29,534 bases of DNA from a virus: IMG/VR virus record IMGVR_UViG_3300048997_000489, positions 1 to 29,534 of that record; one strand, 5' to 3'. Shown here one piece after another: positions 22,159-29,411 of this stretch. How positions within the stretch are numbered: position 1 is the stretch's first letter; the number at the start of each line of letters is the position of its first letter. Below the pieces are notes generated by a model. The model saw only the letters and a list, made by a program, of their open reading frames with translations, had not been told where the DNA came from and made no database searches. Position numbers and translations under genes: made by a program.

Positions 22159-22902
22159 TTATGGTGTCACGTTTTCGAGCACGGTCATCAGCCCGGTGAC
22201 GATGGTTGCCCTGTCACTGCCGTTGGTCGCCACCACTGAGAACTTCCACCCCTGAGTGGCGGATCCCGTGACGAGGTTTGTTGTGTCCGCGCTGGTCAGT
22301 TGGAATCGGACGGCCTGTGCCGAGCCCGTGGCAGTCACCACGGTTCCTCCCTTCGTCAGGGTCGCTACTGATCCGATATTGCTGGCGTCCTCGGGTAGTT
22401 TCTTGGCGTTGAGGGTGACGGCCCACGTCGTGAGGTCCGTAGGCCAGTTCGTTCCCGGCGGCTTGACGAAATCTAACTGCCGCCCGTCAGCTAAGAGGTA
22501 GGCGTCACCGCTGACAATCTCCAGCGACGACCTTCCCACCGGGGAAAGCGGGACGAGCGTCTGGCCTGCCAGGGCGTTGCTGACGCCTGTGATCACACTG
22601 GAGAAGTCATCCAAGGGTCCGAGGTCGATGACGCGTGCTTGGGTCGCCCCGCCGAACGGGAAGGTGATCAGCAAGTCGACGTCAGCGCCGGGGGCGTACG
22701 TCGCGGGGATGAGCCCCTGTGCGGTCCAGTCGCCCGTTCCATTGTGCACGACGTTGACCTGACTGGAGGCGGTAACGTCCACAATCCCCGAATTGCGAAC
22801 GCTGACGGTAGGTGTGACGCTGCCGGTCGGGTCGTTGAGTTGGCCGTAGAGCGACGGCGTCAGGAAAGAGCGGAAAAAGTGTTGTCCGGGTTTGTACCCC
22901 AT
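22159..22902 (-). CDS. Beta-rich virion/baseplate accessory protein, unknown
   Basis: 247 residues from ATG 22902, chosen because AAAGGA lies eight bases upstream. The first 50 residues (Phe-Phe-Arg-Ser-Phe-Leu-Thr-Pro-Ser-Leu-Tyr and Thr-Pro-Thr-Val-Ser-Val-Arg-Asn-Ser-Gly) look like an attachment part, then a Gly-Asp-Trp-Thr-Ala-Gln-Gly segment, a helical middle (Phe-Ser-Ser-Val-Ile-Thr-Gly-Val-Ser-Asn-Ala-Leu-Ala-Gly) and a C-terminal Ig-like portion with Lys-Phe-Ser-Val-Val-Ala-Thr. The frame stays open further upstream into the SGNH gene, with no good start. Its neighbours suggest an adsorption or fibre-related role; the family is not recognised. Confidence 0.65.
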   Translation of the reverse strand: MGYKPGQHFFRSFLTPSLYGQLNDPTGSVTPTVSVRNSGIVDVTASSQVNVVHNGTGDWTAQGLIPATYAPGADVDLLITFPFGGATQARVIDLGPLDDFSSVITGVSNALAGQTLVPLSPVGRSSLEIVSGDAYLLADGRQLDFVKPPGTNWPTDLTTWAVTLNAKKLPEDASNIGSVATLTKGGTVVTATGSAQAVRFQLTSADTTNLVTGSATQGWKFSVVATNGSDRATIVTGLMTVLENVTP

Positions 22903-23065
22903 AATTCTTGTCCTTTCGTTTACCATCCCCCCATGCCCACAATCACCCCCGCCCCTTCCCTCAAAAGCCCTCGCCGCCCGCGTCAACCCCGCCGTCTCAT
23001 CCCCCGTCACGGTGGTCGAACTGCCGGTGACGTACTTCCCGTAACTCCCCCACCCCTTCCCCGCG
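22903..23065. other. 163-base gap with open, protein-like frame upstream of the 22902 start
   Basis: No separate gene is assigned. In the frame of the downstream gene the codons stay open from just after a TGA near 23115, and read a Cys-x2-Cys motif, Gly-Trp-Gly-Ser-Tyr-Gly-Lys-Tyr and Ala-Gly-Leu-Thr-Arg-Ala-Ala-Arg. The only start in it is GTG 23010, without a visible ribosome site. It may be a remnant or an undetected start. Confidence 0.3.
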
Positions 23066-24640
23066 TCAGAACATTCCGAGCAACGCCCCTCCGGTTGCGA
23101 GGTCCATCATTGCCACGTTCATCCCCGACGAGGTGGGGGCGGAAGACGTAAAACTGAACGCCGTCGGGTCACCCAAAATGCCATTGTTGGTAAACGTCAG
23201 CGACTTCACACCCGCACTCGCCGGCGTGTATTTAACCGTCACTGTCGTATCCCCAATCGCCGTCGTGTAACTGGCGTGGTCGAACGTCCCGCCGCCCCCG
23301 TTGTCCGAAGGCGTGATCGTCTCTTTGAGGAACGGCCCATTTGAATTGACGGTCAGCGTGAAGGTCTGCTGCACTCCGACCGCGCCGGAACTGTTTCCCG
23401 CACAGGCGTAGGTGACGGCGGGGGTGCCGTTGACCGCGAGGTAGACGTACTGGGCTTTAACAGCCGCCCCGTTGAAGGTTGGGTGCACGCCGTCGATCTG
23501 GTACCAGTCCGTGTCGAGCGGGTCCACGAACCGGAAATCCGAAGCTACGGTGGATACATAATCCGCCCCGTTGCTCTTCGCGACTCGGAACGCGTTGACG
23601 GTCTGGCGGATGGTTTCCTGCCCCGCCGTCAGGGTCAGCGCCTTGATCATCGTTTGCGACAGCACCTTGTAGCCGGTGCCGTGTGCTGCCGTTACGTACG
23701 ACGTGTCGTGAGTTTGAATGACCGCCGCGCTGTCGCCGTTGGAAACGTCGTTGATCCCCGCGTCGATGTTGACGATCCGGTTCGCCCCGAAGGCCGCGTT
23801 TTGCGAGTAGTACGGCGCTACATTCGCCGCGTAGTTGGTCAAGCACGTGGAGAGCGGACGGCCGGCGACCGCGATGTTCCAAAACTTGATTGCCTGCGCA
23901 CCGAAACGCGAAAGCTGAATCGAGTAATAATTGTCCGTCACCGGGGCAGTCAGCCCCAGCCCGGCGGGGATGCTGTCCCCATCCATCACCCACATTTGCG
24001 AGGGCGTGGCCGAACCGACTTTGTAGGTAGCGGCGGCATAGGCCCGCAAAGCCGTAAGGTCGGCACCGCTTAGGACGTGATCGTAGACGAGGATTTCCGC
24101 CCAATCGCTGTTTGCCGGGACGAAGAACCCACCCCCCCCATATTGTCCGATGAATCCGCCGGTCGTAGACGAGTTGACGTTGGCGGCGAGGCTCTGGTTT
24201 TCCCCGTCCAGGTACGCGATGCACGCGCCGGTGTCGCCCGTCATGCCGATCATGGCGGGGGCGTGGGAGTGGTAGATCGTCGAGGTATTGGTGACGTTGG
24301 TGTTGACCGCGACGACACTGTTATTTTCGGGGAACAGGTCGGCGATATTTCCGGCTCCCGGCGAGTAAAGAACGCCGCCGCCGAATCGGAAGATTATGAA
24401 AACTGAGTTCGCGCGGGCGTTGAAGCCGAGCGACGCGGGAAGAGTAAGGGAAGATGCCCCGTCCGACGAGCGAATCCAACTGCTCCCCGCAACCGTCACC
24501 TGTTTCATCGCCCCGGTGACGGTGGTGATGTTGTTGCCGCTGCCGCTCTGGTCCGCGACGGCGGACACGTTGCCGCCGGTGACGGTAATGCCCGTCGAGG
24601 CGAGATATCTTGCGGACAATCCTGTTGAGGGAGGGGGCAT
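23066..24640 (-). CDS. LamG-like/SGNH-hydrolase virion protein (putative glycan esterase)
   Basis: 524 residues in three parts. Residues 5-205 are a LamG/concanavalin-like beta-sandwich (Val-Ala-Asp-Gln-Ser-Gly-Ser-Gly-Asn-Asn and Trp-Ala-Glu-Ile-Leu-Val-Tyr-Asp). Residues 215-405 are an SGNH esterase with all blocks present: Gly221-Asp222-Ser223, Gly260, Gly295-Ile-Asn297-Asp298, Asp383-Gly-Val-His386, so it is predicted active. Residues 410-524 are Ig-like. The LamG part may bind glycan while the SGNH part removes acetyl groups from surface polysaccharide. It lies among minus-strand structural genes, so virion location is likely but inferred. There is no signal peptide. No strong ribosome site is visible at the ATG. 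Confidence 0.85.
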   Translation of the reverse strand: MPPPSTGLSARYLASTGITVTGGNVSAVADQSGSGNNITTVTGAMKQVTVAGSSWIRSSDGASSLTLPASLGFNARANSVFIIFRFGGGVLYSPGAGNIADLFPENNSVVAVNTNVTNTSTIYHSHAPAMIGMTGDTGACIAYLDGENQSLAANVNSSTTGGFIGQYGGGGFFVPANSDWAEILVYDHVLSGADLTALRAYAAATYKVGSATPSQMWVMDGDSIPAGLGLTAPVTDNYYSIQLSRFGAQAIKFWNIAVAGRPLSTCLTNYAANVAPYYSQNAAFGANRIVNIDAGINDVSNGDSAAVIQTHDTSYVTAAHGTGYKVLSQTMIKALTLTAGQETIRQTVNAFRVAKSNGADYVSTVASDFRFVDPLDTDWYQIDGVHPTFNGAAVKAQYVYLAVNGTPAVTYACAGNSSGAVGVQQTFTLTVNSNGPFLKETITPSDNGGGGTFDHASYTTAIGDTTVTVKYTPASAGVKSLTFTNNGILGDPTAFSFTSSAPTSSGMNVAMMDLATGGALLGMF

Positions 24641-24711
24641 GGGTTAATACTTTTTTGGGGGACGTCGGTTAGACTGCTCAACGGATCCAATTACTTTTAT
24701 GGAAGGCCGAC
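24641..24711. promoter_or_regulatory. Divergent intergenic region
   Basis: This 71-base gap separates the minus-strand SGNH gene from the plus-strand methyltransferase gene and must contain control elements for the plus-strand cassette. I see no good promoter pair; the best -10-like hexamer (TACTTT, 24692-24697) is too close to the start codon to be convincing. AAGG five bases before ATG 24712 is the ribosome site. Confidence 0.35.
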
Positions 24712-25461
24712 ATGTCGATCCGGTGGCATCTCTCTACGTGGGCTCAGATTTTGGGACGGTCGGCGAAGTATCCGCTGATGAACCGATTGCAAAAGGAACG
24801 GCTAATCACGGCCTACCACACTTCGCACTCAATGCTTCCGCTGACGAGCATCGAGCGCGTCGTCGGGCGGGAACTGGCGGACGACGTTTCGGTGCACCTC
24901 AAGGCCGTCGCGTCGGTCGATCACAACTGCACCATTTTCGAACTTGTGACGCTGGCGCTACTGGCGAAGCTGGTCAGGCCCAAACGGTGCTTTGAAATCG
25001 GGACCTACGACGGGCGAAGCGTTCTGGCGATCGCGATGAACAGCCGGCCCGACGCGGAAGTCTTCACCTTGAACCTGCCGCCCGATTACGTCGAGAATAA
25101 TCCGGACAAGACTGACGTCGATGTACTTCTCTCGGCCAAGGTGCGGAGCGGGGAGCGGTTTCTTTCGCAGCCCGAAGGCCATCGCATCAAACAACTGTTC
25201 GGAGATTCCCGCTCATTCGATTTCTCAAGCTACGACCGCATGCAGTTCATTTTCATCGACGGTGCCCACGACGAGGAATCCGTGTTGAGCGACAGCAGGA
25301 ACGCACTCAAGATGATTGACCCGGCCGGCGGCATCGTCGCGTGGCACGACGCGACGCGGTACGGAGTGGCACCGGCGCTCCAGCGATTGCTAGGCGAGGG
25401 CCACGCGGTTCAGCAAGTTCAAGGGACCGAGATTGCTTTTCTTCGGTTCTCCGGGCGGTAG
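24712..25461 (+). CDS. Class I SAM-dependent methyltransferase (Methyltransf_24 type)
   Basis: 249 residues. Motif I Phe-Glu-Ile-Gly-Thr-Tyr-Asp-Gly-Arg-Ser (94-103) binds SAM, Phe-Ile-Asp-Gly-Ala-His (181-186) and Trp-His-Asp (211-213) match the Methyltransf_24 / cephalosporin hydroxylase-like group often found in glycan gene clusters. A GGAAGG ribosome site lies five bases before the ATG. It is the first of three plus-strand genes running against the late operon. The substrate is not visible; a sugar or surface glycan is the usual target of relatives near such clusters. A role in modifying the host surface, for instance superinfection exclusion, is inference. Confidence 0.82.
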   Translation: MSIRWHLSTWAQILGRSAKYPLMNRLQKERLITAYHTSHSMLPLTSIERVVGRELADDVSVHLKAVASVDHNCTIFELVTLALLAKLVRPKRCFEIGTYDGRSVLAIAMNSRPDAEVFTLNLPPDYVENNPDKTDVDVLLSAKVRSGERFLSQPEGHRIKQLFGDSRSFDFSSYDRMQFIFIDGAHDEESVLSDSRNALKMIDPAGGIVAWHDATRYGVAPALQRLLGEGHAVQQVQGTEIAFLRFSGR

Positions 25462-25475
25462 ATTGAGGCCAAATA

Positions 25476-26168
25476 GTGAAAAAACTAATGCTCGGATTTC
25501 TGGTGGGCGTAGCAATTAGCTGGGGGCTATTGACCTTTGTTCATCATCGCCGCGCACGGGCGTTGCTCCAACCGGTCGATCCCACCGTACCGATCACCGA
25601 ACCACGCATCCCGACACACCTCGCGATCCTGGAACGCCACAAGCAGGAACACGTCGGGGTTGTGTTTATCGGGGACTCGATCCTCGACTACTGGCGCGAC
25701 CTTCCGTGGCTATGGGATAAATCCTTTGGACGATTCGATCCGAGCAATATGGGAATTGACTCCGATCAGACCGGGCACGTGCTTTGGAGAATCCAAAACG
25801 GAGAACTCGACGGGATTAATCCGAGGGTCGTGGTGCTGCTCATTGGCACGAACAATATCGGCTTGGGTCACGATGACGGCGGTCTTGCGGCGGTGGGCGT
25901 GGGGCGCGTTGCGGGAGAAATCGAGCGGCGATTGCCGGACGCCAGAATTATCCTGTTGGGGATCCTGCCGCGTCGCGACGGACTTGCCGCGGAAGTTCCC
26001 AAGTGCAACGCGGTTCTCCGCAATATGACCGATGGGCACGTGGCGTATTTTGATCCTGGTTCACAGTTAATTGACTCCGACTTCGCTGACGCGATGCACT
26101 TGTCGCCGAACGGGTTTCGACACTTGGCCGACCTTCTCTCCCCCGAGATTGAGAGGCGATACAAATGA
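25476..26168 (+). CDS. Membrane-anchored SGNH/GDSL hydrolase
   Basis: 230 residues from GTG 25476, with GAGG seven bases upstream and the previous stop 14 bases away. Residues 4-22 are a hydrophobic signal anchor, followed by His-His-Arg-Arg-Ala-Arg, so the enzyme should face the outside of the cytoplasmic membrane. Catalytic blocks are all visible: Gly66-Asp67-Ser68, Asn91-Met-Gly93, Gly124-Thr-Asn126-Asn127, Asp205-Ala-Met-His208. It resembles PAF-acetylhydrolase-like SGNH esterases, which remove acyl or acetyl groups. It differs from the other SGNH protein of this phage, which lacks an anchor and carries a LamG-like domain. Its last four bases start the next gene (ATGA). Confidence 0.85.
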   Translation: MKKLMLGFLVGVAISWGLLTFVHHRRARALLQPVDPTVPITEPRIPTHLAILERHKQEHVGVVFIGDSILDYWRDLPWLWDKSFGRFDPSNMGIDSDQTGHVLWRIQNGELDGINPRVVVLLIGTNNIGLGHDDGGLAAVGVGRVAGEIERRLPDARIILLGILPRRDGLAAEVPKCNAVLRNMTDGHVAYFDPGSQLIDSDFADAMHLSPNGFRHLADLLSPEIERRYK

Positions 26169-26341
26169 AGCGGTTACTTTGCCTATTCGGACTTCACCGC
26201 TGGCGTTACCGTTCCGGCCCCGCCACGCCGCCCTACGAGTTGAAGCAGTGGCGGCAGTGCGGGCGGTGCGAACGAATGGAACGACAAGAAATCTTCCCTG
26301 CGATGGGCGGGGCTGATCTGATTTGGACGAAGGTGGATTAA
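26165..26341 (+). CDS. Small zinc-motif protein (DUF1660-like prophage protein)
   Basis: 58 residues. The start overlaps the esterase stop (ATGA), giving a translationally coupled operon. The sequence has Phe-Gly-Leu-His11-Arg-Trp13 near the N-terminus and Gln-Cys32-Gly-Arg-Cys35 after a linker, the His-x-Trp ... Cys-x2-Cys layout of small DUF1660-like prophage proteins, likely a structural zinc site. No enzyme activity is implied. Its role may be to bind or regulate a partner. Function unknown. Confidence 0.75.
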   Translation: MKRLLCLFGLHRWRYRSGPATPPYELKQWRQCGRCERMERQEIFPAMGGADLIWTKVD

Positions 26342-26364
26342 ACTCCCGCCGCCCCCGCAGAAGT

Positions 26365-26493
26365 TCACGCCCGGTAATTCGGATTCACCCCGAACGCGGC
26401 GGCGAGCATCGCAAGATCGTCCTGAGGTTGGCCGAGGTCGTTGGTCCCGGTAATCCACGCCGGACCCGACAGGCCGAAGAGGGCATTTCCCAT
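26365..26493 (-). CDS. Possible small ORF after the glycoside hydrolase gene
   Basis: 42 residues from ATG 26493 to a TGA at 26367-26365. The composition (Phe-Gly-Leu-Ser-Gly-Pro-Ala-Trp-Ile, then Asp-Asp-Leu-Ala-Met-Leu-Ala-Ala-Ala-Phe-Gly-Val-Asn-Pro) looks like real protein rather than the Arg/Pro-rich reading of non-coding GC-rich DNA. No clear Shine-Dalgarno is seen. A ten-codon ORF just upstream ends at TGA overlapping this ATG (TGATG), so coupling is conceivable. It could equally be the remnant of a longer protein. Function unknown. Confidence 0.35.
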   Translation of the reverse strand: MGNALFGLSGPAWITGTNDLGQPQDDLAMLAAAFGVNPNYRA

Positions 26494-26527
26494 CACGCAG
26501 CCGGGACGGTATGGACGGTGAACATGG

Positions 26528-28072
26528 TCAGGGGGCGGAGGCGGTGATGGCGCGGGCGAGGGCCTGAGTGATCACGTTGGGTCCGTCAGTCAGTTGCTGG
26601 CGCGCGCCCCACATTCCCGATCTGCCGTGGTTGCCAATCGCCATGAAGTGACACGCCAGCGTCATCCCCACGCTCCGGCACAGCGACAGCACGTTATCGA
26701 TGAGGACTCCCATCCCGGGGTCGGTCTGTGCGGCGGTCGCAGGATCGGCCAGATACGCCGCGTACTGCGCCGGGGAGATGTCCCCTTGCCAGATCAATTC
26801 CACCGGCGGGGCGTTGGCGGGGTTGGGGGAGAGCGACTGATTCCACTCGTAGCCGACAAAGGTCCACCCGTTTTTCTGTGCGACCGCCGCATTCGCCTTG
26901 AGTCCCGTCGCCAGCGGCCCGTCGATCCACGCCTGACACGCCTTGAGGATGTTGGCGACGGTATCCACGGGCATTCCGTCGGCGGGTTGGAAGTACGGGG
27001 CGACGGCGAGGCAGTCCACGTCGCCGGGCTTGAGCACCGTTGAAGCATTCGCAGCCCACGCCTCCCACCCCGCCTGCGCCCCCAGCACGATCTTCGCGCC
27101 GGGGATGACCGCCTTGACCAGCTTGCCCATGTGGGCGGTGAGCTGGCCGTGGAGCTTGGCCCCGGCGACGTTGGGGTCGGTCGCCAGCCCGGCCTTCACG
27201 CCATCGGCGCGGATCTGATTCCCCTGGTACGCCGGCGAAACATTCCAAAGTTCGTTCGACAGCTCAAAGTACGCGCCGGGACACGCCTTGAAGACGGTGG
27301 CAAGGGCGGTGACGTAGTCGTCGGGGGCGGAATACGGGACACAGACCCACGGCGTACAGCCCGATTCAACGCACAATTCGGCCAGTGCTTCGGCGGGGAC
27401 TTCGTTGGTCGTCCAGTCCCACTGATTCGGCGTGACGCGGGTTGCCCAATTGGTCCGCAGGGTCGGGGGGAATCCCACGCCGTTGACGCGCTGCGCGGGC
27501 ATCAGGCGGATAACGGCATAGGGCTTGACTAGGGCGAGGAAGGCGTCGCGGTAGGTACGACCAGGCTTTGCGTCGGGCGCAAGCAGACTGATTGCGGTAA
27601 TGCCCCCCATCCTCCGGAACTCGCAACGGTCGCCGCTGCTGAACGCCACGGTCGCCGTGCACCCACCGGCTCCGTCACTGACGATGTTCTGGACGGTCTT
27701 TCCCGGAACGGAAAGGCCGATTGCCGGGCCTTTCCAGCTCAGGGCATAATTCCCGGTGGGGTAGCCGAACAGGTAGGTGAAACAAGCCGCTTGGCCCCCC
27801 GTGACGGTCGCGGGGTAGCCGTTGGCGTCGTAGGTGATTTTGGCGGCTCCGACTCCGTACCATCCCGAACATTGCCGGGTCACGTCGCACCATGCCGCCG
27901 CTCCCTGGATCGAGTCATTGGCGAGCAGATTGGTTCCGATAGTAAGCTTGGGTATAGGCGTCGGTAAAGGTGCTGGCGCTGGCGTTGCCGACGGTCCCAC
28001 TGTAGCGGTGATGCTGATCGTCACCGGTGTAGGAGTGGTGCTGGGGGGAATGATGAGGGTGATGTCGCTCAT
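26528..28072 (-). CDS. TIM-barrel glycoside hydrolase-like protein with Thr/Pro-rich N-terminus
   Basis: 514 residues. Residues 8-42 are a Thr/Pro/Ala-rich stretch, likely a flexible linker or stalk. From about residue 170 the sequence reads as a clan-A TIM barrel: Tyr-Phe-Glu-Leu-Ser-Asn273-Glu274-Leu-Trp-Asn (acid/base Glu after Asn at strand 4) and Phe-Val-Gly-Tyr-Glu409-Trp (likely nucleophile at strand 7). Several Cys are present. There is no signal peptide, so it is presumably released by lysis or carried in the virion. Relatives hydrolyse beta-linked polysaccharides; the substrate here is unknown. The ATG overlaps the preceding tiny gene (ATGA). It could be a depolymerase, aiding adsorption or release, or be catalytically altered. 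Confidence 0.7.
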   Translation of the reverse strand: MSDITLIIPPSTTPTPVTISITATVGPSATPAPAPLPTPIPKLTIGTNLLANDSIQGAAAWCDVTRQCSGWYGVGAAKITYDANGYPATVTGGQAACFTYLFGYPTGNYALSWKGPAIGLSVPGKTVQNIVSDGAGGCTATVAFSSGDRCEFRRMGGITAISLLAPDAKPGRTYRDAFLALVKPYAVIRLMPAQRVNGVGFPPTLRTNWATRVTPNQWDWTTNEVPAEALAELCVESGCTPWVCVPYSAPDDYVTALATVFKACPGAYFELSNELWNVSPAYQGNQIRADGVKAGLATDPNVAGAKLHGQLTAHMGKLVKAVIPGAKIVLGAQAGWEAWAANASTVLKPGDVDCLAVAPYFQPADGMPVDTVANILKACQAWIDGPLATGLKANAAVAQKNGWTFVGYEWNQSLSPNPANAPPVELIWQGDISPAQYAAYLADPATAAQTDPGMGVLIDNVLSLCRSVGMTLACHFMAIGNHGRSGMWGARQQLTDGPNVITQALARAITASAP

Positions 28073-28149
28073 TTATAAACCCAAATCACCGCCAGCAAAG
28101 CCAGTGCGGCCCCGGCGGTGAGGATGATGTCAAAGAGGGGATGGTTCAT
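28069..28149 (-). CDS. Tiny single-helix membrane protein
   Basis: 26 residues, almost all hydrophobic after the first seven (Ile-Ile-Leu-Thr-Ala-Gly-Ala-Ala-Leu-Ala-Leu-Leu-Ala-Val-Ile-Trp-Val), ending Tyr-Lys. The stop overlaps the start of the hydrolase gene (ATGA), which argues that it is translated. A holin-like, spanin-like or leader role is possible but unsupported. A longer upstream frame exists but runs through the divergent gene and has no merit. Confidence 0.5.
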   Translation of the reverse strand: MNHPLFDIILTAGAALALLAVIWVYK

Positions 28150-28163
28150 GTTACAATCGGGAG

Positions 28164-28499
28164 ATGAGCCGATTCGAATTGGCGGAGCTGGAAGAAAAGT
28201 TAAAATCCGGCGAAGTCGTGATCGAGCATCTTGAGATTGATCCGGAAGTTTCGCACGTCGCGATTCTGTGTGCCGCTTGCTCCCCACCGATCAGCCTCAG
28301 CCCCTTCTATAGCGTCAATCGACGCAACATTTGGTTCCCGAGTCCCGTCCATTTGCAGCGAACCATCTTCCGCGAATGGCGAGAGGGGCGCGATAAAACG
28401 ATGATTCGCGACACGGCTTATTGGGTCGGTCGCTGCGGGCACTGCGGCAGGTACTACGCGGTCATGCCGACCACGGCCGCTCCGCCTCGGGTCACTTAA
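28164..28499 (+). CDS. Hypothetical protein with Cys-x2-Cys pairs (plus-strand insert)
   Basis: 111 residues. Cys36-x2-Cys39 and Cys91-Gly-His-Cys94 could form one zinc site. The N-terminus is a charged helix (Leu-Ala-Glu-Leu-Glu-Glu-Lys-Leu-Lys-Ser-Gly-Glu). It runs against the minus-strand block, starting 15 bases from the divergent tiny membrane gene and overlapping the end of the next minus-strand gene by eight bases. No ideal ribosome site: GGGAG sits directly against the ATG. It may be regulatory or an accessory (moron) gene. Function not recognised. Confidence 0.6.
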   Translation: MSRFELAELEEKLKSGEVVIEHLEIDPEVSHVAILCAACSPPISLSPFYSVNRRNIWFPSPVHLQRTIFREWREGRDKTMIRDTAYWVGRCGHCGRYYAVMPTTAAPPRVT

Positions 28500-28695
28500 T
28501 TCCGCTCAGTCTCTTGTTCTCCTCCCCCAACTCTTCCACCCGCCGCGTCAGCACCGCCACCAGATTCTCCGCCGCGATGACCCTGACCCACAGTCCGGCG
28601 ATCGTCGCATCGCGGTCCAGCGTCACCGCCCGCCAGTGGCATTCGACGGCCGCCGTCGCCGCGTCCACTCGCTCGGCACAGGGGTCGGAGTTCAT
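28492..28695 (-). CDS. Small coiled-coil protein
   Basis: 67 residues, almost entirely helical with heptad-type spacing at the C-terminal half (Leu-Thr-Arg-Arg-Val-Glu-Glu-Leu-Gly-Glu-Glu-Asn-Lys-Arg-Leu). The start overlaps the stop of the preceding TM/coiled-coil gene by four bases (ATGA), with AAGGA near the ATG. The two may function together, as do spanin or holin-accessory pairs. No membrane segment or lipobox is visible, so a spanin call is not made. Confidence 0.5.
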   Translation of the reverse strand: MNSDPCAERVDAATAAVECHWRAVTLDRDATIAGLWVRVIAAENLVAVLTRRVEELGEENKRLSGIK

Positions 28696-29000
28696 GTCCT
28701 TACGCGGTGGTCGGGAGGTTGCACAGCGGCTTCGATGCGCTGGAGCCTGTTCGTTTGGTCGCGCTGAGAAGCCTTCAGTTCCGCCAAATCCCGGTCCTGT
28801 CTCTCCATCCCCGATTCAACCGCCTTCATGCGGTCCATGATGCACTTCGACCCGTTGTCCGGCACGAGCTGGTCGTAGAGTTTGTCGAGCTTGTCCTGCC
28901 GCTCTTTTTTGCGGTAGGCCCACGTCAGCAGCGCGACAATGCTCCCGACGATGAGGATGAGATTGGTGACGATCCCGAGGATGATTGCGGATTGCTCCAC
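28692..29000 (-). CDS. N-terminal membrane helix plus coiled-coil protein (holin/spanin-like)
   Basis: 102 residues from GTG 29000, with GGAG nine bases upstream. Residues 5-28 are one hydrophobic helix (Ala-Ile-Ile-Leu-Gly-Ile-Val ... Ile-Val-Gly-Ser-Ile-Val-Ala-Leu-Leu), followed by Lys/Arg/Asp-rich helix to about residue 92. This layout is like holin-accessory or inner-membrane spanin proteins of lysis cassettes, and like phage DUF2746-type proteins. The position, among small genes upstream of the hydrolase, supports a lysis role only weakly. No endolysin is seen in the window. Confidence 0.55.
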   Translation of the reverse strand: MEQSAIILGIVTNLILIVGSIVALLTWAYRKKERQDKLDKLYDQLVPDNGSKCIMDRMKAVESGMERQDRDLAELKASQRDQTNRLQRIEAAVQPPDHRVRT

Positions 29001-29036
29001 GGCATGCTTCTCCGAAATAAATGAGGACGAAACGGT

Positions 29037-29393
29037 TTAGACGACCACCGTCTTTCGCGGCCCCTTGAAGGCGTGTGCGATGCCGTGCACCAGCACGCCG
29101 ACGATGCCTTTGCGGTCCCGCCGTGCGTTCCGGGGCTTCTGGTAGTTCTGCCGGGGCAGCGGACCCGCCACGTACGCCGCCTGCAACCGGGCGAACCGTT
29201 CGCGGGGCGTCTGCGTCACCACCGGTTTCTCTTCCCGCCGCGGCCGGCGGACGAAGCGGTCGTTGGGGAAGGTCTGCGAGGCGAGGTACGCGGCGCGGCG
29301 ACGGTCCATTTCCGGCTTGTCGGCCTTCTCCCGGATCACGGACGCGGCGAATGAGGCGAGACGGTCAGCGACGGTGATTTTCTGCTGGTACAT
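29037..29393 (-). CDS. Small basic protein, hypothetical
   Basis: 118 residues. GGAAGGA upstream of the ATG is a strong ribosome site. The sequence is rich in Arg, Lys, Ala and Pro, with two similar patches (Arg-Arg-Arg-Ala-Ala-Tyr-Leu-Ala and Arg-Leu-Gln-Ala-Ala-Tyr-Val-Ala), each near Arg-rich text, which may be an internal duplication. A Val/Gly/His-rich segment (Gly-Ile-Val-Gly-Val-Leu-Val-His-Gly) near the end is short for a membrane helix. It could bind nucleic acid. Family unknown. Confidence 0.5.
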   Translation of the reverse strand: MYQQKITVADRLASFAASVIREKADKPEMDRRRAAYLASQTFPNDRFVRRPRREEKPVVTQTPRERFARLQAAYVAGPLPRQNYQKPRNARRDRKGIVGVLVHGIAHAFKGPRKTVVV

Positions 29394-29411
29394 GAGTCCT
29401 TCCGAAAGGGG

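Noticed and set aside
26183-26458. Minus-strand 91-codon ORF opposite the zinc-motif gene
   Set aside because: Arg/Gly/Pro-rich and opposite a coupled gene with a clear His-x-Trp / Cys-x2-Cys layout.
28152-28157. TACAAT as a -10 box for the plus-strand gene at 28164
   Set aside because: No acceptable -35 hexamer at 16-18 bases upstream, and the start codon would be almost at the transcription start.
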